A DNA stretch of 64,000 nucleotides, taken from assembly GCA_947488175.1 (NCBI GenBank), contig CANKYO010000004.1, forward strand, positions 62,001 to 126,000, in the 5' to 3' direction. How positions within the stretch are numbered: position 1 is the stretch's first letter; the number at the start of each line of letters is the position of its first letter. Origin of the DNA: an uncultured Paracoccaceae bacterium. Lineage in GTDB: Bacteria > Pseudomonadota > Alphaproteobacteria > Rhodobacterales > Rhodobacteraceae. Position numbers and translations under genes: made by a program. Positions 26,534 to 35,123 of this stretch are shown piece by piece. The notes beneath the pieces were generated by a model, which worked only from the letters and a program-made list of their open reading frames with translations, ran no database searches and was not told where the DNA came from.

Positions 26534-26836
26534 ATGGCCGACAAAACATTAACACGCATGGACCTCGCAGACGCCGTACATAACGAAGTTGGATTGTCAC
26601 GCAACGACAGTGCTGATCTGGTCGAAAGTGTCCTGTCGCATATTTCCGATGCGCTGGTGGCCGGCGAAACTGTCAAGATTTCTTCTTTTGGTACATTTTC
26701 AGTACGTGAAAAGGCCGCCCGCGTAGGCCGCAACCCCAAAACCGGAGAAGAAGTTCCCATTCATCCGCGCCGCGTGCTGACTTTCCGCCCGTCGCATCTG
26801 ATGAAGGACCGGGTGGCCGCAGGGAACAAATCCTAA
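26534..26836 (+). CDS. ihfA: Integration host factor subunit alpha
   Basis: 100 aa. Start at [15 protein letters not shown] with AGGGGGA upstream. HU/IHF fold with [41 protein letters not shown], containing the DNA-bending arm (RNPKTGE with the intercalating Pro). Forms a heterodimer with IHF beta, encoded elsewhere. 3 bases separate it from the merR gene. Confidence 0.95.
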   Translation: MADKTLTRMDLADAVHNEVGLSRNDSADLVESVLSHISDALVAGETVKISSFGTFSVREKAARVGRNPKTGEEVPIHPRRVLTFRPSHLMKDRVAAGNKS

Positions 26837-26839
26837 GCC

Positions 26840-27493
26840 ATGGCAAAAGCCAAAGACGCCTTTCGAACCATCAGCGAAGTCGCCGAATGGCTTGATACGC
26901 CCACGCATGTGCTGCGGTTCTGGGAAAGCAAGTTCAGCCAGATCAAGCCCGTCAAGGGCGCTGGTGGCCGCCGCTATTACCGCCCGACCGACATGGATTT
27001 GTTGGGCGGGATCAAGCACTTGCTGCACGAAGAAGGGATGACCATCAAGGGCACCCAGAAACTGCTGCGCGAAAAGGGTGTCAAACACGTGGCCACGCTG
27101 GGGCTGTCAATGACGGCGACTGAACCGGCCGAGGCGGCTGCGAAACCAGCACCGCCGCCAGTAAAAGAAGCTGAAATGCCATCGGCCAAGGATGAAAGCA
27201 CGGTCGCCGCCACGGCGGAACCGCCTGCCGTCGTTGACGACGGCCCAGTGCAGGATGCATTCCCGTTCGATGACATCGAGGCTCCGGCGACCGAAACAGC
27301 GGAGGCAGAGACCAAGCCCGACGCACCGTTCGAAATCACCCTGCCCGCCTTGCCCGATGATCTGCCTGACCTGCCAGCGCGCAGTTTTGGCCTGATTGTG
27401 GCGGCACCCGAAAGCATCCGCGCCCACGCAAAACAGATCGCCCCGCTTGTGCAACGGCTTGCCCAACTGCGCGACCGGATGCAGAGTCACTGA
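26840..27493 (+). CDS. MerR family transcriptional regulator
   Basis: 217 aa. N-terminal MerR helix-turn-helix with wing: [74 protein letters not shown] (residues ~7-80). Then a long Ala/Pro/Glu-rich low-complexity linker (~95-155) and a conserved short C-terminal helix ([26 protein letters not shown]). No cysteine effector site. Conserved next to ihfA in alphaproteobacteria; target unknown. Confidence 0.88.
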   Translation: MAKAKDAFRTISEVAEWLDTPTHVLRFWESKFSQIKPVKGAGGRRYYRPTDMDLLGGIKHLLHEEGMTIKGTQKLLREKGVKHVATLGLSMTATEPAEAAAKPAPPPVKEAEMPSAKDESTVAATAEPPAVVDDGPVQDAFPFDDIEAPATETAEAETKPDAPFEITLPALPDDLPDLPARSFGLIVAAPESIRAHAKQIAPLVQRLAQLRDRMQSH

Positions 27494-27544
27494 CGTGTTT
27501 TCGGGCTTGCCCCCACATCCATTTGCGTTATGAAAGCGCTCAGT

Positions 27545-27621
27545 CGGGCTATGGCGCAGCCTGGTAGCGCGTCCGTCTGGGGGACGGAAGGTCGCAGGTT
27601 CAAGTCCTGCTAGCCCGACCA
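27545..27621 (+). tRNA. tRNA-Pro (GGG)
   Basis: 77 nt with encoded CCA. Acceptor CGGGCTA pairs with TAGCCCG; discriminator A; anticodon stem TCCGT/ACGGA with loop CTGGGGG giving anticodon GGG; T arm GCAGGTTCAAGTCCTGC. Reads CCC and CCU. Confidence 0.96.
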
Positions 27622-27629
27622 ATCACAAC

Positions 27630-27662
27630 CGCCCGTTTGCGTTTCCGCGCAGCGGGCGTTTT
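27630..27662 (+). terminator. Rho-independent terminator after tRNA-Pro
   Basis: CGCCCG pairs with CGGGCG (27653-27658), with an inner GCG/CGC pair, followed by TTTT. Confidence 0.6.
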
Positions 27663-27683
27663 GGTATCCGAAAGGGAGCGGAC

Positions 27684-28763
27684 ATGACAGCATCCGGCGT
27701 TTTGGCAGACCACCAGATCCGCGCGATGATCGCATCGGGGGGCATCTCGGCCACGGCCGATATCGGGGCCGATCAGATCCAACCCGCCTCTCTTGATCTG
27801 CGGCTGGGGCAAACCGCTTACCGTGTCCGCGCATCTTTTCTGGCCGGTCACAAGCGTACCGTGGCTGAACGGCTGAAAGATTTTAAAATGCACGCGGTCG
27901 ATCTGGACGGCGGTGCCGTGCTGGAAAAGGGCTGTGTCTATGTTGTCCCACTGATGGAACGGCTGTCGCTACCAAATGGCATGACGGCCGCGGCCAGTGC
28001 AAAATCGTCCATCGGGCGGCTGGACCTTCTGACCCGGATCATCACCGATCATGGCGTTGAATTTGACCGTGTGCCCGAAGGCTATGATGGGCCGCTTTAC
28101 GTCGAAATCTGCCCGCGGTCGTTTTCCGTGGTGGCGCAGCCGGGTCAGATGCTCAACCAGATCATCTTCCGCCAAGGCAAAACCCGGATGTCCGACGACG
28201 ATCTGCGCGATCTGCACGCAAAAACACCAATCGTTTCTGGCGATCCTGTCATCTCGGAAGGCTTGGGATTTTCGGTCGATCTGAAACCCGCCAAGGGCAA
28301 TCTGGTCGGCTACCGGGCCAAACCGCATACCGGGGTGATCGACCTGTCAAAACTGAACCATTACGATCCGGCAGAGTTCTGGGAACCGGTGCATACTGAA
28401 GACGGCTGGATCATCCTCGACCCCGGCGCGTTCTATATCCTCGTCAGCCGCGAGGCGATTGTCATCCCCCCGATGCAGGCGGCCGAAATGGCCCCCTATT
28501 TGGCCATGGTCGGTGAATTCCGCGTGCACTACGCTGGCTTCTTTGACCCCGGCTTTGGCTATGCAGACGCAGGCGGATCAGGGTCGCGCGGCGTGCTTGA
28601 GGTCCGGTGCCACGAGGCTCCGTTTGTGTTGGAACATGGGCAGGTCGTTGGCCGCCTGGTTTATGAAAACATGGCCGCACTTCCTGACGCGCTTTATGGA
28701 CGCGAGATCAAATCAAACTATCAGGGACAGGGCCTGAAACTGTCCAAACATTTCAAGGCCTGA
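27684..28763 (+). CDS. 2'-deoxycytidine 5'-triphosphate deaminase (long alphaproteobacterial form)
   Basis: 359 aa, about twice the length of enterobacterial Dcd. It contains two dUTPase-fold halves. The first (to ~175) carries QIQPASLDLRLG, ASAKSSIGRLDLLTRIITDHG and MLNQIIFRQG; the second carries HAGFFDPGFGYADAGGSGSRGVLEVRCHEAPFVLEHGQVVGRLVYE. Deaminates dCTP to dUTP for dTTP supply. The start is 8 bases after GAAAGGGAG. Confidence 0.88.
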   Translation: MTASGVLADHQIRAMIASGGISATADIGADQIQPASLDLRLGQTAYRVRASFLAGHKRTVAERLKDFKMHAVDLDGGAVLEKGCVYVVPLMERLSLPNGMTAAASAKSSIGRLDLLTRIITDHGVEFDRVPEGYDGPLYVEICPRSFSVVAQPGQMLNQIIFRQGKTRMSDDDLRDLHAKTPIVSGDPVISEGLGFSVDLKPAKGNLVGYRAKPHTGVIDLSKLNHYDPAEFWEPVHTEDGWIILDPGAFYILVSREAIVIPPMQAAEMAPYLAMVGEFRVHYAGFFDPGFGYADAGGSGSRGVLEVRCHEAPFVLEHGQVVGRLVYENMAALPDALYGREIKSNYQGQGLKLSKHFKA

Positions 28764-28788
28764 TAGCCAGGTCAGTCAGCACACAGGT

Positions 28789-28956
28789 TCAAGAGCCGCC
28801 GCGCCCATCATCAATGCGCTCGCGCTCGTCGTTTGCGCCGTCACGGGTCGGTTTGCCCCGACGGGACGCCATATCAAGACCACGGTTAATACCGGCATTG
28901 ATGCCGCGCCGCATGATCATGCGGATGGCCATGTTGATAATCTGATTGAGGTTCAT
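28789..28956 (-). CDS. Conserved small basic/amphipathic protein
   Basis: 55 aa. Start at MNLNQIINMAIRMIMRRGINAGINRG, set by GGAGGGAG at 5 bases. The N-terminal half could form an amphipathic, membrane-associated helix; the C-terminal half is charged and disordered (RRGKPTRDGANDERERIDDGRGGS). Similar short proteins occur widely in Rhodobacteraceae, to my knowledge without known function. Confidence 0.7.
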   Translation of the reverse strand: MNLNQIINMAIRMIMRRGINAGINRGLDMASRRGKPTRDGANDERERIDDGRGGS

Positions 28957-29001
28957 TGTGTCTCCCTCCAAGGGTTCACGCTTGCCCGCTTGATAACGAA
29001 A

Positions 29002-29042
29002 TCAGCGCATAAATCCAAGCCGCTTGTGGGTCTTGGCGCTGA
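29002..29042 (-). other. Inverted repeat upstream of the small basic protein
   Basis: TCAGCG pairs with CGCTGA and CCAAG with CTTGG, giving an 11-bp stem with a 7-base one-sided bulge. Lies in the 119-base gap between the diguanylate cyclase and the small protein, both on the minus strand; may be the cyclase terminator or a leader structure. Confidence 0.35.
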
Positions 29043-29075
29043 CGACTCGTTAATCCGCTCACCATTGATGGGCTG

Positions 29076-30500
29076 TCATGCGGCAGATGGCTGATCATCG
29101 CTATCCTGAAACATGACCCGATCACGCCCGCCATCCTTGGCGCGATAAAGCGCAATATCTGCCCGCTTCAACGCATCCGCCTCGCTCTCGTCCTCTGGTC
29201 TGAAAACCCCGATGCCGAATGATGCAGAGACCTGAAACGGGACCACAGTGTCGTCATTCTGCTCCGAAATCACACGCGGCAAGTCTTTGACCGCGAGGCG
29301 CATCCGTTCGGCAATTGTTTCCAGTTTTGGCTGATCGACAGAGTTCAGCACGATAACAAACTCTTCACCGCCCCAGCGACCGATGATATCGGTGCTGCGC
29401 AGGATCGGCGACAAGGCCGCACCAACCGCGGCAAGCAAACTGTCACCAGCCGGATGCCCATAAGTGTCGTTGACGGACTTGAAATGATCCAGATCCATCA
29501 ACACGACGCCAACAGCACGGCCCGTACTGCGAAACCGATCCCAGCGCTGCTTGAGGACATTATTCAGACCAGCCCGGTTGAGTGTGCCAGTCAGCCGGTC
29601 ATGGACTGCGGCAAAGGCCAGTTGTCGCTCAACCTCGCGCCGTGATCTGTCGGCCCGCTCCTGCATCAGGCCGGAATATAGTGAAATGGCAATCATGCTG
29701 CAGGCAATGACACTCAGAACCATCGCCTCGACCGGATAGGCCCGCTCCGGCACGCCGTAGCCCAGATAAAGCACCAGACCGCCAAACCATGGCACGATGA
29801 ACCCGATCAGTACCATTGTGCGCGTTCGCGTCCCGTTTTCATCCGAGGCCAGCATCAGACGCAAGATCTGGTGATGGGCATAGATTGTCAGAACGGCGAA
29901 TGTCGCAGGCACAAGGGCGACCAGCGTTGTCAGGGCCATCTGCCCATCCAGATAATGCACATCATAGCTGTGACCCATGAAACTGAACACAATCAGCGTC
30001 GTCGCCAATAACACCAGCGCCAGCCCCCATCGCCGACTTGTCCGACGGATTACCACCGATCCGAACAGAACCCCCAGAATGACCGATGTATCCTGCCCCA
30101 TGCGACTATCGGCAGTGGCCGCAAGGCTCAGGAACGCATCGTGGATCACATCAGGGCGGATCAGGTTCATCAGCACCATGCAAAGGGCACCAATCCCGAT
30201 CCAATACCGCCAAATGGGCGTCGGTCGCGCCAAGCGAAAATGCAAAAGCCCTACAGACAACATAATGATCAACAGGGCGGTCATCGGATGTGTCCCCAGC
30301 GCCGCTCCACCCGGCCCAAAGGTGATCGTGAGGTCGAGCGCATTGACAATCAGCCCAACGATCCCGGCGGCTAACGACATCATGGCCAGCGGCACGCGCA
30401 AAAGATGCGCGGACCTTACGTGCCGATAGCGCCGCTGGTGCGCATGGGTGATTTGAAGCGGATCGTTCAAAGCCGGGTCGTCCAATCTGGATAATTGCAT
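29076..30500 (-). CDS. Membrane-bound diguanylate cyclase
   Basis: 474 aa. Start ATG at MQLSRLDDP; an in-frame TTG lies 7 codons upstream. Eight or so membrane segments fill residues ~30-280 with no recognisable sensor domain. The GGDEF domain follows: HDRLTGTLNRAGL, DLDHFKSVNDTYGHPAGD, active site GGEEF (~377-381), and the product-inhibition I-site RSTD five residues before it. Both are intact, so it should make c-di-GMP and be feedback inhibited. Single gene. Confidence 0.9.
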   Translation of the reverse strand: MQLSRLDDPALNDPLQITHAHQRRYRHVRSAHLLRVPLAMMSLAAGIVGLIVNALDLTITFGPGGAALGTHPMTALLIIMLSVGLLHFRLARPTPIWRYWIGIGALCMVLMNLIRPDVIHDAFLSLAATADSRMGQDTSVILGVLFGSVVIRRTSRRWGLALVLLATTLIVFSFMGHSYDVHYLDGQMALTTLVALVPATFAVLTIYAHHQILRLMLASDENGTRTRTMVLIGFIVPWFGGLVLYLGYGVPERAYPVEAMVLSVIACSMIAISLYSGLMQERADRSRREVERQLAFAAVHDRLTGTLNRAGLNNVLKQRWDRFRSTGRAVGVVLMDLDHFKSVNDTYGHPAGDSLLAAVGAALSPILRSTDIIGRWGGEEFVIVLNSVDQPKLETIAERMRLAVKDLPRVISEQNDDTVVPFQVSASFGIGVFRPEDESEADALKRADIALYRAKDGGRDRVMFQDSDDQPSAA

Positions 30501-30765
30501 CGGAAGTTTAAGCGATGACAATTAAGAGGAGATTGAGAGCGATCCGAAGGTCCGGCTTGTGCCAGATCCGCTCGCCGCCGTCCTCACTAGCAACTGCGCA
30601 TTTGCAATCGTTTCTGGCTTTCTTCTCTCGGGAACGCTGCGAATTTTTTGCGAATATACATCAAACGGAAAGCTCAGGTCGCCGTTCTGCCGCAATCGAA
30701 ACCCGAAAAAGTCGCACCGACCCGACATCTCGGCTCCAAGATCAATTGACCCTGAAGGAGCAACT

Positions 30766-31665
30766 ATGACGAGTGTGACGTTCGAACTGGCTGACAGCCT
30801 TGGCATCATCATTGCGGTAACCGAAATGGATGACGGTACACTTCATTTCACCGTGACCGTGGATGAAACTGCGGGCCAAACCGCCGATATCGATGCCCTG
30901 TATTTCGATCTTGCTGATGACAGCCTGGTCGATGGCCTGACTGTGATGGGTGCCGATGTCACCGACGAAAATTTTGCTGCCAACAAAGTGACCAAAATCG
31001 GCTCCCACACAAATATGAATGGTGAAATTGTCAATGAATACGGCAAGTTCAATAGCGGTATTCAGTTTGGCACGCAAGGCATCGCGACCGACGATATCCA
31101 AAGCACCAGTTTTGTACTGAGCCATGACAGCGTTGCGCTCACCCTCGACGACATTCTGGCGCAGGATTTCGGCATCAGGTTGACATCAGTTGGCGCGATT
31201 GATGGGCCACGCGAGGATTCCCTGAAAATTGGCGGGACCGCCCCTGATACACCCGACCAGCCGCCAGAGCCTGAATTGGTGAATACAGCGAATGCGGACA
31301 GTCTTTTCGTGTCAGAACGCGAAACCTTTGAAACTGATGGCAGCACTGACGCGCTGTCGGGCGGTGCGATGTCAGTGCTTGAAAATGACACCAGCTTTGA
31401 TGGGACCGACACCTTCATTTACAACGAAGACGTGACAGCCGTGAACGGCGATGCGGGTGCCGTCGCGCAGATCGTTGACGGCGACAATGGCGGACTGTTG
31501 ATCGTCTATGCTGACGGAACCGTCGATTTCTCGGCCAATGGCGATTTCGATGCGCTGAACCGTGGCCAGACTGAGGTGACCAACTTCACCTATGAAATCG
31601 AAGGTGGCAGCACGGCCATCATCGATGTCACAGTGCTTGGCGAAGATCGCGGCGATTTCGGTTGA
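30766..31665 (+). CDS. Acidic, probably secreted protein with VCBS/cadherin-like C-terminus
   Basis: 299 aa. Start set by GAAGGAG 6 bases upstream. No signal peptide; very Asp-rich, Lys-poor and Cys-free. The N-terminal ~150 residues form a beta domain (TLHFTVTVDETAGQTADIDALYFDLADDSLVDGLTVMG). A Pro/Glu linker follows, then a repeat-like module ending GLLIVYADGTVDFSANGDFDALNRGQTEVTNFTYEIEGGSTAIIDVTVLG, typical of VCBS/cadherin-like units in RTX adhesins. The composition suggests type I secretion, though no RTX nonapeptides are seen. The 265 bases upstream hold no gene I can support. Confidence 0.65.
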   Translation: MTSVTFELADSLGIIIAVTEMDDGTLHFTVTVDETAGQTADIDALYFDLADDSLVDGLTVMGADVTDENFAANKVTKIGSHTNMNGEIVNEYGKFNSGIQFGTQGIATDDIQSTSFVLSHDSVALTLDDILAQDFGIRLTSVGAIDGPREDSLKIGGTAPDTPDQPPEPELVNTANADSLFVSERETFETDGSTDALSGGAMSVLENDTSFDGTDTFIYNEDVTAVNGDAGAVAQIVDGDNGGLLIVYADGTVDFSANGDFDALNRGQTEVTNFTYEIEGGSTAIIDVTVLGEDRGDFG

Positions 31666-31673
31666 TGCGCCCT

Positions 31674-31702
31674 GTGGCTGTGCGCAACTGACGCACAGCC
31701 AC
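31674..31702. terminator. Bidirectional terminator hairpin
   Basis: GTGGCTGTGCG and CGCACAGCCAC form a perfect 11-bp stem with a 7-base loop, in the 40-base gap between two convergent genes. Confidence 0.65.
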
Positions 31703-31705
31703 GCC

Positions 31706-32347
31706 TCAATCCTCGAAAAGCTCTGTCTGGTCGTCGTCCTCTTCGTCGTCGTCCTTTTCGCCAAGAGCAACAGCGCCCGGCGGTGGACGATTTTCCAGCA
31801 ACCCGGCAGAGCGGAGTTCCTTGAGCCCGGGCAGATCGCGAGCGTTCTCCAGCCCGAAATGGTCGAGAAACCCCTGCGTCACAACAAATGTCACAGGGCG
31901 TCCCGGGGTCATCTTGCGCCGACCGAAACGAATCCATTCCATTTCGATCAATTGGTCCACCGTGCCGCGGCTGACGCTGACGCCGCGGATTTCCTCGATC
32001 TCGGCGCGGGTCACCGGCTGATGATAGGCCACAATGGCCAGCGTTTCGATCGCGGCGCGCGACAGTTTACGCGTTTCAACCGTTTCCTTTTGCATCAGGA
32101 ACCCAAGGTCGGGTGATGTGCGGATTGCCCATGCGTCATCCACCTTCACCACATTGACCCCCCGCCCTTCATAACGCTTGCGCAGATGCGCAATCGCCTC
32201 GGCGGGGTCGCAGCCATGGGGCATGCGGCCGGTCAGTTCCTTGACCGTCACCGGGTCGGCAGTGGCAAACAGGATGGCCTCGACCATCCGTTCCTGTTCA
32301 CCCATTGGCGGTGCTTCAAACAGGCTGTCATTCTGCGGTTTACTCAT
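31706..32347 (-). CDS. scpB: Segregation and condensation protein B
   Basis: 213 aa. Start at MSKPQNDSLFEAPP; an upstream frame is open but out of register with homology. Winged-helix pair: MVEAILFATADPVTVKELTGRMP, then ETRKLSRAAIETLAIVAYHQPVTRAEIEEIRGVSVSRGTVDQLIEMEWIR and TFVVTQGFLDHFGLENARDLPGLKELRSAGLL. Acidic tail. Partner of ScpA and Smc in chromosome condensation; overlaps scpA by 8 bases. Confidence 0.93.
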   Translation of the reverse strand: MSKPQNDSLFEAPPMGEQERMVEAILFATADPVTVKELTGRMPHGCDPAEAIAHLRKRYEGRGVNVVKVDDAWAIRTSPDLGFLMQKETVETRKLSRAAIETLAIVAYHQPVTRAEIEEIRGVSVSRGTVDQLIEMEWIRFGRRKMTPGRPVTFVVTQGFLDHFGLENARDLPGLKELRSAGLLENRPPPGAVALGEKDDDEEDDDQTELFED

Positions 32348-33137
32348 CACGCGGGGCCTTCTTGCGGATTTGAATGGGGGCAAAGGTTTCGCCCTGTCTG
32401 ATCTCGATCTTGCCTTCCTTGGCCAGTTCCAGTGAGGCGGCAAAGGTCGCGGCGGTAGTCGACCGGCGGCGCTGCGGGTCGGCATCCCAACCGTCAGGCA
32501 AATAGCTGGAGATATCGGTCCAGTCACCCGCAAAGCCGATCAGATTGCGCATCCGTTCCAGTGCCTGCTCCATCGTCATGACATGCTGGCGGTCCATGAC
32601 AAAGGGGCGGAAATCATCGCGGGTGCGGATGCGGGCATAGCCCTGCATCAAGTCCAGCAGCGTGGCGGTATAGCTCACCCTGCGGACCCGCTGCACATCC
32701 TCGGTAATCCCTCGGGCAAAAAAGTCGCGGCCCAGCTGATCGCGCGCCATCAGTTTCGCCGCCGCCTCGCGCATCGCCTGAAGCCGCTCCAACTGGAACG
32801 CCAGATGTGCGGCCAGTTCTTCGCCAGATGGCCCCTCTTCCGATGGATCAGGCGGCAGCAATAGGCGCGATTTCAGAAACGCCAGCCAGGCCGCCATGAC
32901 CAGATAATCGGCAGCGAGTTCGAGGCGCAATTGTTTGGCCTGCTCGACAAAGGCCAGATATTGCTCGGCCAGTGCCAGAATGGAGATCTGGCGCAGATCG
33001 ACCTTCTGCGTGCGCGACAGGGTCAACAGCAGGTCAAGCGGACCTTCATAGGCGCCGACATCCACAATCAGCGCCTCTGCGGCCACACGCTCGCTGACAC
33101 TCATGGTGTCTTCCTGAAACTCGTCGCCCTGCATCAA
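32340..33137 (-). CDS. scpA: Segregation and condensation protein A
   Basis: 265 aa kleisin. N-terminal YEGPLDLLLTLSRTQKVDLRQISILALAEQYLAFVEQAKQLRLELAADYLVMAAWLAFLKSRLLLP is the Smc-binding signature; the C-terminal winged helix includes STTAATFAASLELAKEGKIEIRQGETFAPIQIR. Overlaps scpB; 3 bases after nagZ. Confidence 0.94.
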   Translation of the reverse strand: MMQGDEFQEDTMSVSERVAAEALIVDVGAYEGPLDLLLTLSRTQKVDLRQISILALAEQYLAFVEQAKQLRLELAADYLVMAAWLAFLKSRLLLPPDPSEEGPSGEELAAHLAFQLERLQAMREAAAKLMARDQLGRDFFARGITEDVQRVRRVSYTATLLDLMQGYARIRTRDDFRPFVMDRQHVMTMEQALERMRNLIGFAGDWTDISSYLPDGWDADPQRRRSTTAATFAASLELAKEGKIEIRQGETFAPIQIRKKAPRDE

Positions 33138-33140
33138 TCC

Positions 33141-34130
33141 TCACGCCAACAGCGCTTCAAACTCCGCTTCCAGCGCCGGGATGTCAATGTTTTCAGGGGA
33201 TTTCCGCTGCGCCAAAGCGCGATTTGCGCGGGTCTGCGCCGCCGGGGTCATCTCGCCCGCGGCATCGGCCACCACTGCCATTTCAACCGGGTCACCATTG
33301 CAGTGCAAAACGATATCGCAGCCGGCCCGGATCGACGCCGTGGCACGTTCGGCAATGCTGCCCGACAACGCCTCCATCGACAAATCATCGGTCATGATCA
33401 ACCCGTCAAAACCGATATCGTCACGAATGATCTGCATCATTCCGGGTGATGTCGTCGCAGGGGCATCCGGGCCGATATCCGAAAATACGATATGGGCGGT
33501 CATGCCTATGGCAATGTCGTTCAAGGCGCGAAACGGGGCAAAATCATGCGCGTCCAGCTCGGCACGCGGCGCATGAACGGTCGGCAAATCCTTGTGGCTG
33601 TCCACTGATGCCCGCCCATAGCCCGGAATATGCTTCAACACCGGCAGCACACCACCTGCAAGAAATGCATCGGCACATTGGCGGGCCGCTGCGACCACAG
33701 TCTGCACATCCGCACCATAAAGCCTGTTGCGCAGCACAGGGTGGGTGTCATCCTCGACCAGATCCGCCAAGGGTGCGCAATTCACGTCGATGCCCACATC
33801 GCGCAGCTCCGCCGCGATCAGGCGGTTCCTGATCCATTGTGCGCGCATCGGGTCGCTGGCCCGCTGCATTTGGTCCAGGGCAGGCAAATACTCGCGCCAA
33901 TGGGGGGCACGCATCCGCTGCACGCGACCGCCTTCCTGATCAATCAGGATCGGGGCGTCGCGTCCGACAGCTTCGCGCAGATCACCCGTCAAACGGCGCA
34001 GTTGATCCGGGTTTTCAATGTTCCGCGCGAAGACAATGAAACCAAGCGGCTGGGTCTCGCGGAAAAACCCACGCTCCCAATCGGTCACTGTTAGGCCTTC
34101 AGGCCCGAAAATCGTCGCGTTCAGCTTCAC
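33141..34130 (-). CDS. nagZ: Beta-N-acetylhexosaminidase NagZ
   Basis: 329 aa, GH3, single domain. Visible: FARNIENPDQLRRLTGDLRE, LIDQEGGRVQRMR, KHIPGYGRASVDSHKDLP with the catalytic Asp/His dyad loop, and the nucleophile region LIMTDDLSMEAL. Cleaves GlcNAc from anhydro-muropeptides in cell-wall recycling; cytosolic. Abuts the SPOR gene with no gap. Confidence 0.93.
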   Translation of the reverse strand: MKLNATIFGPEGLTVTDWERGFFRETQPLGFIVFARNIENPDQLRRLTGDLREAVGRDAPILIDQEGGRVQRMRAPHWREYLPALDQMQRASDPMRAQWIRNRLIAAELRDVGIDVNCAPLADLVEDDTHPVLRNRLYGADVQTVVAAARQCADAFLAGGVLPVLKHIPGYGRASVDSHKDLPTVHAPRAELDAHDFAPFRALNDIAIGMTAHIVFSDIGPDAPATTSPGMMQIIRDDIGFDGLIMTDDLSMEALSGSIAERATASIRAGCDIVLHCNGDPVEMAVVADAAGEMTPAAQTRANRALAQRKSPENIDIPALEAEFEALLA

Positions 34131-35051
34131 CTAGTTGACCAGAAGCGCGTTGCAGTTGGCGCCTTCGGCCACGAGTGCCGCGCAGAACCGGCGAGCTGCG
34201 GCAAGGTCGTCAAATCCGTGGGTCCGCAACCGGTACCATGTCCCGCTACTCTGATTGCTGACCTGAATGATGCGTTCGCGCGAAGACAGCAGCTCGCCAA
34301 ACCGGCCTTGCAGGCGCTGCCATTCGGTCGCGGCAAGCGTTGGGGATTGGAATGCGCCAAGCTGCACCAATGGGGTGCCTGATGGAAATGCCGCTGTGCT
34401 GACGGCAACTTCGTCACTATCAGCGGCGGGTGTTGCGGCGGGTGCAGGTGCTGACACGCGCTGCAGCGCAACAGGACGCACCACTGGACGCAGTGATTGG
34501 GTCACCCCAGGAACGCTGGCAGAGATGATCTGCGGTGCGTTATCCGCATTATTTGTCGCAGCGACGCCAGAGGCGATCTGATCGGCCAGCGCAAGAATAT
34601 CATCGGCATCCAGCGGCTCTGCTGTCGGTCTGATGGAGGTCGCGTCACTCATGACAGCGGGTGATATTTCCTCGGTTTCGGCAGGCATGACCTCGCCTGC
34701 TTCGGCCATCGGCTGTACGGCAATATCCGCTTCGGCAAGGCCCGTTGTGGTCGGGGCAAGAACCAGCCGGTCCTCTGGCCCGCCCGCTTCGCCCACGGCG
34801 GCGACTTCGTTGACGGCAAGACCGGTATGGGCGGCAACAGCACCACCGGGGTTATCCGGCAGGACACGCATTTCGCCCTCCATCGCGCGGACCACGGGAA
34901 TACCGCTGACATCGCGCATGATCAGCTTGTAGCCCCAGAAACTGACGCCGATGATCAGGGCCAACGACATGGCGGCCCCCGCATAATTTACCAATAAACC
35001 TGTGCGCGATGCGCTTTCATGCGGGGCGAACCCCTCATCATAGATTGCCAT
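34131..35051 (-). CDS. SPOR domain protein
   Basis: 306 aa. Short cytoplasmic N-terminus, one membrane segment (YAGAAMSLALIIGVSFWGYKLIM, residues ~24-46), a long Ala/Pro/Glu-rich periplasmic linker and a C-terminal SPOR domain (LVQLGAFQSPTLAATEWQRLQGRFGELLSSRERIIQ ... WYRLRTHGFDDLAAARRFCAALVAEGANCNALLVN, ~225-306). SPOR domains bind denuded peptidoglycan at the division septum. Between argS and nagZ, same strand. Confidence 0.88.
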   Translation of the reverse strand: MAIYDEGFAPHESASRTGLLVNYAGAAMSLALIIGVSFWGYKLIMRDVSGIPVVRAMEGEMRVLPDNPGGAVAAHTGLAVNEVAAVGEAGGPEDRLVLAPTTTGLAEADIAVQPMAEAGEVMPAETEEISPAVMSDATSIRPTAEPLDADDILALADQIASGVAATNNADNAPQIISASVPGVTQSLRPVVRPVALQRVSAPAPAATPAADSDEVAVSTAAFPSGTPLVQLGAFQSPTLAATEWQRLQGRFGELLSSRERIIQVSNQSSGTWYRLRTHGFDDLAAARRFCAALVAEGANCNALLVN

Positions 35052-35123
35052 CTTTGCCTCACTGCCCGTGCCGTTTTCGGCTTATGGGTCACTTGGAACT
35101 GCTCGTCACCGGCGTGTTGTGCG

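Noticed and set aside
30522-30765. Possible gene or N-terminal extension upstream of the acidic protein
   Set aside because: The frame is open but Ser/Arg-rich; a clear Shine-Dalgarno GAAGGAG marks the ATG at 30766. I see nothing else in this 244-base gap.
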